From Turnera subulata (taxonomy: Eukaryota > Streptophyta > Magnoliopsida > Malpighiales > Passifloraceae), in assembly GCA_028386065.3 (NCBI GenBank), contig JAKUCV010001503.1, positions 1 to 64,000 on the forward strand: DNA of 64,000 nt. The letters run 5' to 3'. Numbering within the stretch: position 1 is the first letter of the stretch; each line of letters opens with the position of its first letter. Made by a program: the position numbers and the translations under genes. The notes below the pieces were generated by a model that saw nothing but the letters and a program-made list of their open reading frames with translations, did no database searches and was not told the origin of the DNA. Below, piece after piece: positions 20,661 through 31,349 of the stretch.

Positions 20661-21259
20661 CATACTAATGACTAATTAATAGAAATATGGCGGTTACCTT
20701 CTATGAGTGGGATTAAAATTAGTAACTGCAGGTTTGTGGGAATAAGTAAGGAAGTGGGTTTAAATGACACAACCAAAGGTTTTGAATTTGGGCAAGAGGT
20801 GAGAGAGAAATCCGGTGGGTAATAGGGAGTCTACCTAGATGGTTTTTTTTCTGACAGGAAACCCTAATTTTCAGCTTCCTAGGTGCTGGTATTTCTAGCT
20901 TCTCTTTCATCTCCCCATGTTTTCTTCCATTATTTCTTTAGTTCAGCTTTTTCAACTTGTGCACCTAAGAGCATACACTCTTTCCTTAGCTCAAAATTGT
21001 CTTTTTCAAAAATCATAAAGTAACCCTTTTATCTCTTAGCATTCCTTCTCTCCCTTCAGCACAACTTTTTCTCACACATACATATAATCTTTTGCTGTAT
21101 GTTTTCTTCTCAACCGAATCAGCATCTTCTTACTTCAATTAGATTCTTTCCTTTTAGAAACCATAAAACATGCCCAGTTTGCACCCTACGAATCTGCCAT
21201 GTCATTCTTCACCTCTTTTTCCTTCCTCTTTAGGAATACTCAATTGATGATCATGTGAG

Positions 21260-23956
21260 CCTTCTTTTTGACTTATTATCACAGCCCATATGCAATGCCT
21301 AGTGATGTGTGTGTATGTGATGCTTTGGTCGACAAAAATAAAGGAAGAATATCACCTGGTGTATTAATCAATTTGTGGAGGATTTCACATGCCAAGCTCC
21401 AAGCGAATCTTGTTGAACTGGTTCTTCTTCAAGGGCTTCGTAAATATATCTGCCAATTGACTCTTGGTCTTGACAAAATCAAGCATTATATCCTTCTAAA
21501 CATATGATTTCGGACAAAGTGATGCCTAATTTTAATGTGTTTAGTTCTTGAATATTGAACTGGATTCTTAATGAGATTTGTGGCATTTGAACTAACACAC
21601 ATAATTAGCACATTATTATATGTAAGACCATAATAAAGCAAAGTTTGTTTCATTCTAGCACATGAAACAAATGGTTGCCCTAAGAATTGGCATGTACTAC
21701 TGGTGCTTTTTCGATCAAGAATGTATGTATTAAAGTCAACATCAGAGTAACCAATTCATTCAAACACATCAGCTCTACGATACCAAAGTCCTAAATATAG
21801 AGTTCCTTTTAAATATTTAAAGATCCGTTTAATGAGACTCCTTAGGACATGCTTGGAACTTATCACATAGACAAACACTAACCATAATATCAAGTCTAAT
21901 AGTAGTGAGGTAAAGAAGACTTCCAATCATACCACTGTATGTCTTTATGTCCACATCTTTACCTCGTTTGTCTTTGTCTAGCTTAGTTGATGTGTTTATT
22001 GGAGTCGAACTCATTTTGGCACCATCCATGCCAAATCGTCTGAGTAACTCCTTAGTGTACAATGCTTGACTTATGAATATTCCATAACATTATTGCTTGA
22101 CTTGCAACCCGAGAAAGAATTTTACTTCTCCCATCATGCTCTTCTCGAATTCACTGTGCATCATCTTTTCAAATTTCTTCCACAAAGAATTGTTAGTAGT
22201 ACCAAATAGTATGTCATCCACACAAATTTGGACAATAATCAAGTCATTTTTATAATGCTTCACAAAGAGTATAGAATCAACCTTTCCATTAGTGAAGTCT
22301 AGAGAGAATAAGAATGTACTTAACCTGTCATACCAAGCCTTTGGTGCTTATTTCAAGCCATATAGTGCCTTCTTCAACTTGAACACATGTTCGAGATGTT
22401 CAAAGTCATCGAATCTCGGAGATTGTTCAACATAGACTTCCTCCATGATGAATCCGTTTAGGAAGGCACTTTTCACATCCATTTGATAAAGCTTGAAGGA
22501 CTAATGAGAGGCAAATGTTAAGAGCATTCGAATTGACTCAAGTCTTGCCTCATGAGCAAATATCTCATCAAAGTCAATTCCTCATTTTTTTAATGTACCC
22601 TTGAGCAACAAGTCTGACTTCGTTTCACGTAATATTTCAAGCTTCATCCAGCTTGTTTCTAGATACCCACATTGTGTGAATCACGGGATGATCATTTGGT
22701 CTCTCCACAAATTCCCACACATCACTTCACTCAAATTGGTTTAGCTCCTCTTACATAGCCATAACCCAATTTTAACCATTTATAGCATCAACAATATTGT
22801 TTAGCACAATCTGTGAGAGAAATGCCTTATGTGAATTGAGATTGTATACGGAAGCTCTTGTGGTTACTCCGTTAAATGGATCACCATTGATATCATTGGT
22901 TGGAAACCCCATTTTGGCATCTTTAATGCCGAAGTGTCAGGAATAGAAGATGGTGTAGTTTGTGAGTTGGTCACGTTTGGAATTACACTACTAATTGGCA
23001 ATTCTTCTTCCATTTCTATCTCAGCTGAACTTTCAGGATTGTTAATAATGATGTCTCCTGGCTGTTAACATTAACACCATTGTTAGTTTGCACAAATTCA
23101 TCAAACACAACATGTATTGATTCCTCAACTATAAGAGTTCTTTTATTGTAGACCCTATATGCTTTACTCCTAGTTGAGTATCCAAGAAACACACCATCGT
23201 CATATTTAGCATCAAACTTTCCTAATGAGTCCTTGGTATTTAGTAAAAAAAAAAATTTGAAGTAACTTATGTTTGATTTTCTATCATGCCAAAGCTCAGG
23301 TGTTTCTGTTCTAACATTGAAACACTTGTTCACGAGGTTAATAACATCACATATATTAAAAGAATATAGATTCCTAGCCTTTTTCCCGTGAAGATGATGT
23401 TATTAACTCAAGGTTAGTCACTGAGCATCCATTTACGTCAAAGGTAACTTTGCAACCATAATCACAGAATTGGCTTATACTCAAATGATTGAACTTCATA
23501 TTGTCAACTAACAGCACATAATCAATCATAGGATCCTTACCAATATTACCTATACCCAGAACTTTGCCTTTCGATTTGGCACCTAAGACGCCAGATTGTC
23601 GGCCTATTGAGTGGAGGGGAATGAACATACATTGGTCTCAGTCATGTGTCTTGAGCATCCACCATCGAGGACCCATTGATCCCTCTTTTCCTGCAAAATA
23701 ATTAGGTTTTTGGTACCCACACAAGCTTGGGTCCTTGGAGGTTAGTTTTGGTACCTTTAAGTACCCACATGAACTTAATTGGACAATATTTTTTCCTAAA
23801 TATGCAATTCTTTATACCCTGTCCAATCCTACAACAAAAGTGACAAGTAATATGATTCTGATGTTTCTCACTAGACTCAACAAACATATTTCTATGTGAT
23901 TTAGGTCTTCTAGGATGATGGTGAACATGGTTATGACATTTCTTAAGCTCAAGCAC
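21260..23956 (-). pseudogene. Copia pol remnants: protease, partial integrase, RT, RNase H
   Basis: A CX2C-type knuckle is at about 23840-23800 (CHFCCRIGQGIKNC), then KLVWVPKT, typical of SIRE polyproteins. The protease has DGGCSRHMT near 23640, with the usual D-S-G serine replaced. The integrase core is missing: the frame jumps from the early region near 23380 to the C-terminal part at 23333-23016 (KFDAKYDDGVFLGYS, VVFDEF). RT shows QMDVKSAFLNG near 22480, an in-frame stop at LK*APKAWYD near 22345 and CVDDILFG near 22220, where YVDD is normal. RNase H homology (DRKSTSG-type) continues to about 21260 with frameshifts. This copy cannot encode active enzymes. Confidence 0.85.
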
Positions 23957-24503
23957 ATTGTGTGTAGCACCAAGACCTATCTTTTGTAAAGTGTGTCTTT
24001 GCTATCCAAGAATCATATCAAGCCCTTTGCTCCCATATTCAAATTTTGTTAGCATAACATTCAGGTGTTCTACAAGCTTTGTTAGTTTACTATTTTCTTC
24101 TAGAGTCTTATTCTCCAGTTCACTATATGCACTTGCCAGAGCTTCCTGACTTGTTTTGGCTTCAACGATGCTAAAACTATAGACGATCAGTTGTTTTTCT
24201 AGTTTTTCACATTTAGCTTGTCGATCTTATTTTCCTAACTCTAAAGCTTCTATTTTCCATTTAATCAGTATGTTTTCTTTTGCCATTTTCTTAAAACTCC
24301 TAAATAACTCATCATATGCATCATGCATATCATCAGAATCACATTCAGAGGAGTTAGAGTCGATTACCTCATTGTCATCTCTTGCCATGAGATATGTTTT
24401 GACAGCATCTTCTTGTTCTGAATCACTCTCAGAATCTAGATCATCCTATGCTGCCATTGCCTTCTTCTTTTTTTCCGTTAGAAGCATCAAACTTGGGTTT
24501 TCT

Positions 24504-25328
24504 TTACAAGGGACAATCCGCGTTAATATGTCGAGGGCAATAACAAAGATGTTGATTCTTCTTTGACTCTTCAAGTTTGACTCCTCTAGAGCTTCTTCCG
24601 CTTTCATTTCTTTTCTTGAGGAGCTTGAAAATTCTGCGAGTGACAAGAGCTGTGTCTGAATCACTGTCAGAATTATCCTCGTGTACATTAAAAGCTAACT
24701 CTTTCTTCTTTTTGGATCTTTCTTCAAATTTTGAGCCATACACAATGAGGTTTCCCATGAGCTCATTATAAGTAAGCATATTTACATCTTTGGCTTCCTC
24801 AATGGCTGTGACTTTGGGTTCCCATTCAGTCAGAAGGGATCTAAGGATTTTGGTTACCTTTTCCTTTGTTGTGATCACTTTCCCTAGACATGCAAGGTTG
24901 TTGCATAAAATTGTGAACCTTATGTCTAGGTCTTGAATGGACCCATCACTTCTCATTTGGAATAGCTCGAAGTCTCTCATGAGTCTATTTATCTTGGATT
25001 CTTTAACTTGATTGGTACCCTCATGAGTTACACAAAGAAAACTCCAAATTTCATGTGCGGTGTTGCATGACCGAACTTTTTCAAATTCGGCATGGCTGAT
25101 GCCACAAAGGAGTACATTTTTGGCTTGGGCATCTAGTCTTGCTTTCTTCATTTGACCTTCACTCCAGAATTGCATGCCTTTAGCTGGACATGAATATGGT
25201 GAGTTCACAACTTGCCACATCTCTAAATCCTTTCCTTTCAGAAAGGTCTTCATGCGAAACTTCCAATGATCAAAGTTGAGACCATTGAAGAAAGTTACGT
25301 TGTTGATGTTGTTCCCCTCAAATGCCAT
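24504..25328 (-). pseudogene. Copia Gag (UBN2-like), 274 codons, frame broken at the zinc knuckle
   Basis: A long open frame from ATG at 25328. Residues 10-30 read FNGLNFDHWKFRMKTFL, residues 90-135 include EIWSFLCVTHEGTNQVKESKI, and residues 170-200 carry EWEPKVTAIEEAKD, all standard for Copia Gag. An acidic NVHEDNSDSDSD linker follows, then the start of a zinc knuckle (CYCPRHINADCP) that departs from CX2CX4HX4C because of a frameshift. Downstream minus-strand sequence to 24260 continues the Gag C-terminal region in other frames. Confidence 0.85.
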
Positions 25329-25384
25329 GATCTTGTCTCCTGGATGTTAATCCACAAATGGATATTCCAAGCTATGCTACTAAT

Positions 25385-26424
25385 TGTTGGCCCAAAAGTG
25401 GCTAAGAGGGGGGGGTGAATTGGCCTTGCTAATTAAAACCTAATTTGGCGTCTCAGATGCCAGACTGTTTTCTCTCTAAAATTGTGTTTATGAACACAAT
25501 AATTAAAATGCTATGATGAAAGGTTAGAGAAAATATGACATAGGATTTATAGTGATTCGCCACACAGGACTACCTCCACTACTCAAGGATCCTCACTTGA
25601 GATTTCTAACTAACTCTTATTATGGTTTTTCATGAATTCAAGCACTAACCTAAAATACAAGCTTTTCCCTTGGGCTCAACTCTAACCTCACACACTCACC
25701 ACAAAGCTTCCCCTAGCTTTGTCTTACAGAAAACCCTTTGATACAAAGGCTGTAACTAAGTACAATAACTTATCCCTTCAAATATTGTTTCACAATGAAT
25801 GAACTAAGAAAAGTGTTTATCTCTCTCTTTTGCTTGACTTGAGAACTGCAAGTGCACTATCTTTGCTTGAATTCAGAATCTCTGTTTTAGCAGCTCTGAA
25901 GTTCTCGTTGAGTCAGCATCTCTTTATATAGAGGCGGGAGGGATGATTTCAATTCAAAAGATCCCTTAGCTGTCCCTTTCATTCCAGCCTGTTCTGTTGT
26001 CAGAGATGCCAGAGTATCAACGGTCTTCTTCCCTATTGTCCCTTTCACGGTTTAGCACGAGACACACCAGACAGCAGCTTTTTGTCATCGTTGTCATTGT
26101 TTATCATAGTCCTAGGTTAGTCCTAGGAAGTTTGAATTCAGCTGCCTTTTGATCTGTTAAGGTTGCTTTAATCACAGAATCAGTGTCCAGAAATGGTAGG
26201 TACTAGGTTTGTTGACCAATCCCATTAAGGATAAAATAATCATAAGTGGCATTGGAGTCTGTATGTTGAAAGCGACATCCCATGCTCCAAAACCAATCCC
26301 ACTCACTCATCTTCCAAGGCTTGATTGTGATGTTTGATCACGGATTGGGGGCTCCTCATGTGAGCTTCAATACATGGTTAGGCACAACACATGCTACACA
26401 TAGGTTTGTCATAATCAAAACCTA
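25385..26424 (-). repeat. 5' LTR of the SIRE-like element at 20-26 kb
   Basis: The inner end (TGTTGGCCCAAAAGTGG at 25385) is followed on the minus strand by a degenerate primer binding site (ATTAGTAGCATAGCTTGG) just upstream of gag. The CACCCCCCCTCTTAG motif near the end is the SIRE-type LTR end. The outer boundary is placed near 26424 from the conserved GGTTTTGATTATGACAAACC start region; the exact terminus and target duplication are unclear. Confidence 0.65.
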
Positions 26425-27801
26425 GTTAGCTTTGTATAATCATATAATATAATGGGATAATTATTATAATAGTTAATTGTACTTAATGGCATATTATAGT
26501 AGTATGATCATTGTGGCCCATTAACACATGCATCCGATTCACAAGTTTTACAATTATTTATAATGGTTTACAATTTTTCTTAGTAAGGATAGACATAGAA
26601 AATGAGTAGAGTAGGGAAAAAGGATGATTTGTTGTGGAGGAAGAACTAAAGATAGTCGTCAAAGAACAAAGAGGAAAAGAAAAAAACTAGGATTTTTATT
26701 AAAGTTGAAGACAGTGTAACCAACTTTTTTAAAAAAAATTAAAGCAATAAAAGAATTAAAAATATTTTTATTATAACAATTTCACTTTTCAAACTTCATG
26801 TTATTCCAATATTCTTAAATTTCAACGTTTTCTACATGGACCATATTTATTTAAAAGCTTAACATATTGCAATTTTAACATAATCTAAAAAAAACTAGAG
26901 GTAATTATTATATTAAATATTTTTGGTTCATTACGAAATTTATAAATTGTAATTTGAAAGTTTCTCCTAATTTAACAAATATTTATTGATCTTTTTCTTA
27001 TTATTATACAATTATTTTTTAAAATAACAAAAATGATTCACTAGCTAGCTAGAAGATAAATATATCGAGAAGATTTCATCCAAGTTTCAAATAAAATAAA
27101 TAATATCAAGAAGAAGCTTCCCAACACATTAATATCACCATATATATTTTCATATTACAATGAAAGAATATTTATTCAGGTGAGAAAACATAAAACAAAA
27201 AAAGAAAAAGAAAAAAATTATCACACTATCACCGAATATTTGAAGAAAAAGGGGATGGTCCATAATTTCAAAACTTAATGCCTCAACAAGCCATGACGAA
27301 CAAAATATTTTAATAGCAATTGGCATGATCAATTAAATCAACTAACTAAAGGTCATGGAAACTTATATTACCACAAAATAGTTTTAAGTCAATGTTTGAG
27401 ACAAGTTCAACTCATATGCAATACTATTGCAACTCCCTTTTCTTATAGGAATAATAATCCTATTTTTTTAGAGAAGAATTAATTTTTGATTGGGGTGGTG
27501 GTTTAGCCTAGAAGTACTATTTTTTCCCTCGTGCAAGTCCCTCCTTGGAATCCAATTTTGTAGGGGAGAATTAATTTTGCTTGGGCAGTGGTTTGACAGG
27601 GAAATATTGAAATACTAATATTTTTTCCACACATGTAGTTGTCGAACACTCTTTTACAAAGAAAACTAACTAGCTAGATGACCACGTACGTACATCACTA
27701 ATATTGGAGGGAAAATGATGGTCACCGCATGTGCTAACAGACAAGTGCAGAAGAGCCTTCCAGTCGATCTGAAATTTTATAATAAAGGACTATAAGATTA
27801 G
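26425..27801. other. AT-rich intergenic stretch, nothing recognised
   Basis: No supported gene. Around 27430-27620 there are segments (GCAAGTCCCTCCTT, a CTTGGGCAGTGGTTTG-like run) also found in diverged form at 63385-63540, so a dispersed repeat family is present. The rest is low-complexity AT-rich DNA. Confidence 0.6.
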
Positions 27802-28243
27802 ATGGCATCTGATCAGAAGTAGAAGCAGAGGTCATGGTGTAGCCTACCGTCCGATCTCCTAATCATTATAGGATCACATCTACATCTAAGGCACCATGAG
27901 GTTTTAGGTGCACTGCAAAGATTGGCAATCAATCCATGGGATACCACTGCAGCAATTACTTTTGGTGCAACTCTCAAAGAGGAACAACACATGCAAATTC
28001 TTGAATCCTAGCCAAATTTTGTCGACACAGGTGGTGGTGAATACAAAGTTGTCAAATGGTTTTATTCACTTTTGTAACCACTGTTGGGTGTTAGTCTCAA
28101 AAGCAGACAAGCGTGTCTTCGTTTTAAATCCCTTGACAAGAGATAAAAATTTACTCCCACAAAGAGGACGATCTTTTTACAAGATTTTACACAATGTCAC
28201 CACGAAAAAAAACTTGTTTTGGAACAAAATTTGTTGTCTCTAA
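27802..28243 (+). pseudogene. F-box protein pseudogene, probably F-box/DUF295 type
   Basis: From ATG 27802 the frame reads SWCSLPSDLLIIIGSHLHLRHHE, an F-box start (L-P-x-D-L-L). After a frameshift near 27898 another frame reads HCKDWQSIHG, the end of an F-box (C-K-x-W), and continues to WVLVSKADKRVFVLNPLTRDKNLLPQ near 28085-28170. That last motif is the first propeller-blade signature of DUF295/KIB-type F-box proteins (hydrophobic, then FxLNPxTR, then LPQ). Stops at 27817 and 27907 and the frameshift make it dead. It ends at about 28243, where TE-like sequence begins. F-box proteins are substrate adaptors of SCF ubiquitin ligases. Confidence 0.7.
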
Positions 28244-28390
28244 AATTAAATTGTTGTCACACAAATATAGGAGTGATAACATAAGAGTCACTATACCTCT
28301 GTGACTAAAAGTAATAATTTTTTTTGTCATAATAAACATAGTATATGCGTGACAATAAATATGTTGTCATAAAAAGTGATACTAATAATG
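28244..28390. repeat. GTGAC/TTTTTGTCA-rich segment, possible DNA-transposon subterminal region
   Basis: Short repeated units such as GTGACTAAAAGT, TTTTTTGTCATAATA and GTTGTCAC, in both orientations, resume after the insert at 28391-28998 and run to about 29420. Dense short units of this kind are typical of CACTA-type subterminal regions. I did not find the terminal CACTA motif, so the class is a guess. Confidence 0.3.
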
Positions 28391-28998
28391 AATTTTTTTT
28401 TTTTGAGAAATGAAGCATTCTTCATTCATATAAACAGATCTAGAGATTTGAGAATACATAATTGAAGATACAAATAATCTGAAGAAAAATCTGACATAAG
28501 AATTGATCTCAACCTACTACTTGAAACTGCACAACAACAAGATGTATCTCCTTCAAAAGAGGATTTATAAAGCCACACAACTCCGATGACGAGCTTCTCT
28601 ACGGGCATCATAACTTGTATGGTCCGTGCCATATCTTCTCCTTGTTGGTAAATTGCAGCAGCAAATAAAAACCTACTCTTCAAATCAAATCTTCCTCCAA
28701 AGTTTCTGGCTCCCATGATTTTATTTCCGAGAAAACAATAAACACTCAAAAAAGATGACAAGAGCTCCCTGAAAGAGAAAACCGAAACCCACAAAAGGTT
28801 ACTAAAAACACACAAAAAGTGAGACTACCAGACAAGACTGAAAGGTAGAAAACAAAAAAAAAAAAACTAAATGAAACACCATGGGGGCTACCGCCAAAAA
28901 AGAAAGTCGTCAGCGGCAGCCCCAAATTTGTAGATCTAGGGTTTTCTCAGATAGAGAGAGAGGAGAGAAAACCCTAGCCCCAAAGTGAGCGTTGTAAC
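28391..28998 (-). mobile_element. Short non-LTR retroelement copy, minus strand, with poly(A) tail
   Basis: A run of T at about 28391-28403 on the plus strand is a poly(A) tail on the minus strand, preceded by a TTCATATAAAC / GAATGAAGAATGC region typical of the 3' ends of plant LINEs. The other end (about 28900-28998) is a CTAGGGTTTTCTCTCC-type leader. The element splits a GTGAC-rich repeat region that resumes at 28999. The longest frame inside (129 codons) shows no domain I recognise. It is a truncated LINE or a SINE-like copy. Target duplications are not clear. Confidence 0.45.
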
Positions 28999-29613
28999 AG
29001 CAAATTATTTTTATGATATCATTGTAGTCATATTATTACATACAAAATTGTGACTATATACAGTGTCACGAATAACAATAATAGTGACAAGTATTATTGT
29101 AAACGAAATTTATTTGTAATATTAATATGTTGGCACACATAAATAACTTGTCACCATATATTATAATAAAAAGTAATTGTTACAATATATTAGATTTTTC
29201 TACTGTCAAATATAATAGATCACTTTGTGATAACTTTTTTTGTCACCAATGAAGTTAATAGAAAACTTTTATTTCATGAATTTTTAATATCTTGACAAAA
29301 TTTTGGTCATGATTGATCGTTTCAAAATTAGGTCACCTTGTCATAATTAATTATTTCTAAGTTAAGCTAACTTTTCATAATTGATTATTTCTAAATTAAG
29401 CCACTAGTCACAACTAATTACTTATAAATTAGGCCACCTTATTTTGTAATCTGTATTCTTGCTTTTATTTCTCAATATTAAATTTAAAATTTGAAACTTA
29501 TAATAGTAGATTGGCCTAAAAATAGATAAATTTTGATACAATGGTTATCTCCGTACAAAACCAATCTCTTCAGGAGCTATCCTTTATAGTACAATCTAAT
29601 CTCATTATAAATA
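28999..29613. other. AT-rich, GTGAC-repeat-bearing stretch, no gene
   Basis: A continuation of the repeat-rich DNA interrupted at 28391-28998, with many TTGTCAC / GTGACA units to about 29420, then plain AT-rich sequence to the MITE. No coding sequence is seen. Confidence 0.5.
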
Positions 29614-29888
29614 CTCCCTCCGTCCCCTTTTTATTTATACTTTAACCATCTAGATTTGTCCCAAAAATACTATTGCTCTGGAATATTTTATGAACATTAA
29701 ATGAACTTTTTCCCATTTTACCTTTACCCCCATAAAACTAGATTCTTAGATTGCACTCTTATCTTTTGTTGAATAAAGGGTAATTTAGTTTTAGTTTCAT
29801 ACACAATTGTCAAATTTACAGCTATTTAATGCATTTCTTAATAAGCATGCTGATTTCTTAAACGTTAATAAAAAAGGGACTGAGGGAG
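29614..29888. mobile_element. Stowaway-like MITE, 275 bp
   Basis: The left end is CTCCCTCCGTCCCC and the right end GGGACTGAGGGAG, inverted termini of the Stowaway type (CTCCCTCCGTCC), flanked by TA (29612-29613 and 29889-29890). No coding capacity. Stowaway MITEs are moved by Tc1/mariner transposases supplied in trans. Confidence 0.85.
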
Positions 29889-31349
29889 TAAATATATACA
29901 ATACTAATCTCTAAAGAACAACTCTATTCTTCAAAATCTGCAAATCTGTGTAATTGTTCTTGTCTAGATCTGCTTGGCAACTATTTAGACGTGCTCCAAT
30001 GCCATAGATCCCTACAATGCAACTTGATTTTGAAAAAAAAAATTCTTGCAAAAGTGTAGTAAATTATTAAGGTTTTTAATTTCAAGCATTATTAAAGTGA
30101 AGAATAAAACTAAAAACTTAAGATCTATTACATTTTGACTTTCATTTGTAATAAATTATTAAGGTTTTGAATTTCAAGCATTATTGTTTTCCAAAGAAAA
30201 GTGAAGAATAAAACTAAAAACTTAAAGATCTATTACATTTTGACTTTGATGAATGAATTTCACTGAAAATAGTATGCATTACCACATATCCGCTAAAGAG
30301 AAATCAAAACATAAGCAACAAAGAAAGACAAAACTACTATAATAAAGAATGAGGCATAACCTAAACATTACACATAGACTTTTATAACATGCTTCTAGGT
30401 TTTTTTTACTAGTGTCGCACTTATTTCTCTGCTTCACTTCTAAAATTATTAAATACCACACCCTTCACTAATTATGCATAAATATAAATGTTTTCCCAGT
30501 CTTTCCTTTTTCAATATTTTTAAAATAAGAAAGTATTTCTAATTGTGCAGAATTATGTTAAATATCTTCCCTTTTTCTCCTACTTTTTTTTGTTTTTATT
30601 CTCATAATCATATCACTATTAAAGGTTTTTTTCTTATTAAATTTTTTTAAATTGTTCCTTGAAAAATAATGTATAAATAAAAATATTTCATTTACAATAA
30701 TTTTTAAGAAATAAAAAATAATTAAAAATTTTGTTTCACAAGTTTTACATCATGTTAATATATTATTTTTTGAAGTAAGATAAAATTTATTTTTTCAGCT
30801 ATAATTATTTTTTTACTTTTCATTAGTCTAGACCAAAATTTACTAGTTATTAATTTTTTCTATTTCTATGTTTTGTTTACATACAAGTAACGATTATTTT
30901 AATACTTAAAAAAGCAGAATATTTTTAAAATTTAAAAAATTCATTAAATATTAATTGTTTTCCCATTGTATATGTAAAATTCACTTTTTTAAAAAAGAAT
31001 TAATATTAATTAAAATTTTTTACTTTTTTATGAGAGGCCTCAAAATTTTTTTTCTTTACTCTATTTAATATTAAAATATATATACAATCACAGCTAAAAG
31101 AATAGTAGCAATAGTGATTAGAGTATTAAAAGTATATGCTATTATGCCAAAATCATAATAATTAATGCATATAAAATAAACAAATACTAAGTAGTAAATT
31201 AAATTTGGTGTCTTGAGAAATTAAAAATTTTAATATTCCAAATTTAATTAGGAAAATATGTGGTGATAATTTATCATATATTTTTTTCTTTCTCAATTTT
31301 TTAAAATTTTCGGTCATAGAGTGATGACACATCAATATAAGAACAAGTT
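29889..31349. repeat. AT-rich duplicated flank (block B), no gene seen
   Basis: Collinear with 11189-12716 in block A with small indels. It ends with AAGTT (31345-31349), the target duplication of element B. Confidence 0.8.

Larger units (their letters stand above)
19642..26424 (-). mobile_element. Decayed SIRE-like Copia retrotransposon
   Basis: Minus-strand element read from right to left: 5' LTR (25385 to about 26424), gag (25328-24504), second zinc knuckle and protease (about 23960-23600), integrase remnants, RT and RNase H (about 22750-21260), then a further decayed ORF region to 19642. Frames are broken in many places and most of the integrase core is missing. The 3' LTR is not visible; the element is cut at 19641 by the end of block A. 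Confidence 0.85.

Noticed and set aside
21268..21507. 79-codon plus-strand ORF.
   Set aside because: It is the opposite strand of Copia RNase H remnants.
28426..28815. 129-codon minus-strand ORF.
   Set aside because: It lies inside a short retroelement copy with a poly(A) tail and shows no domain I recognise.
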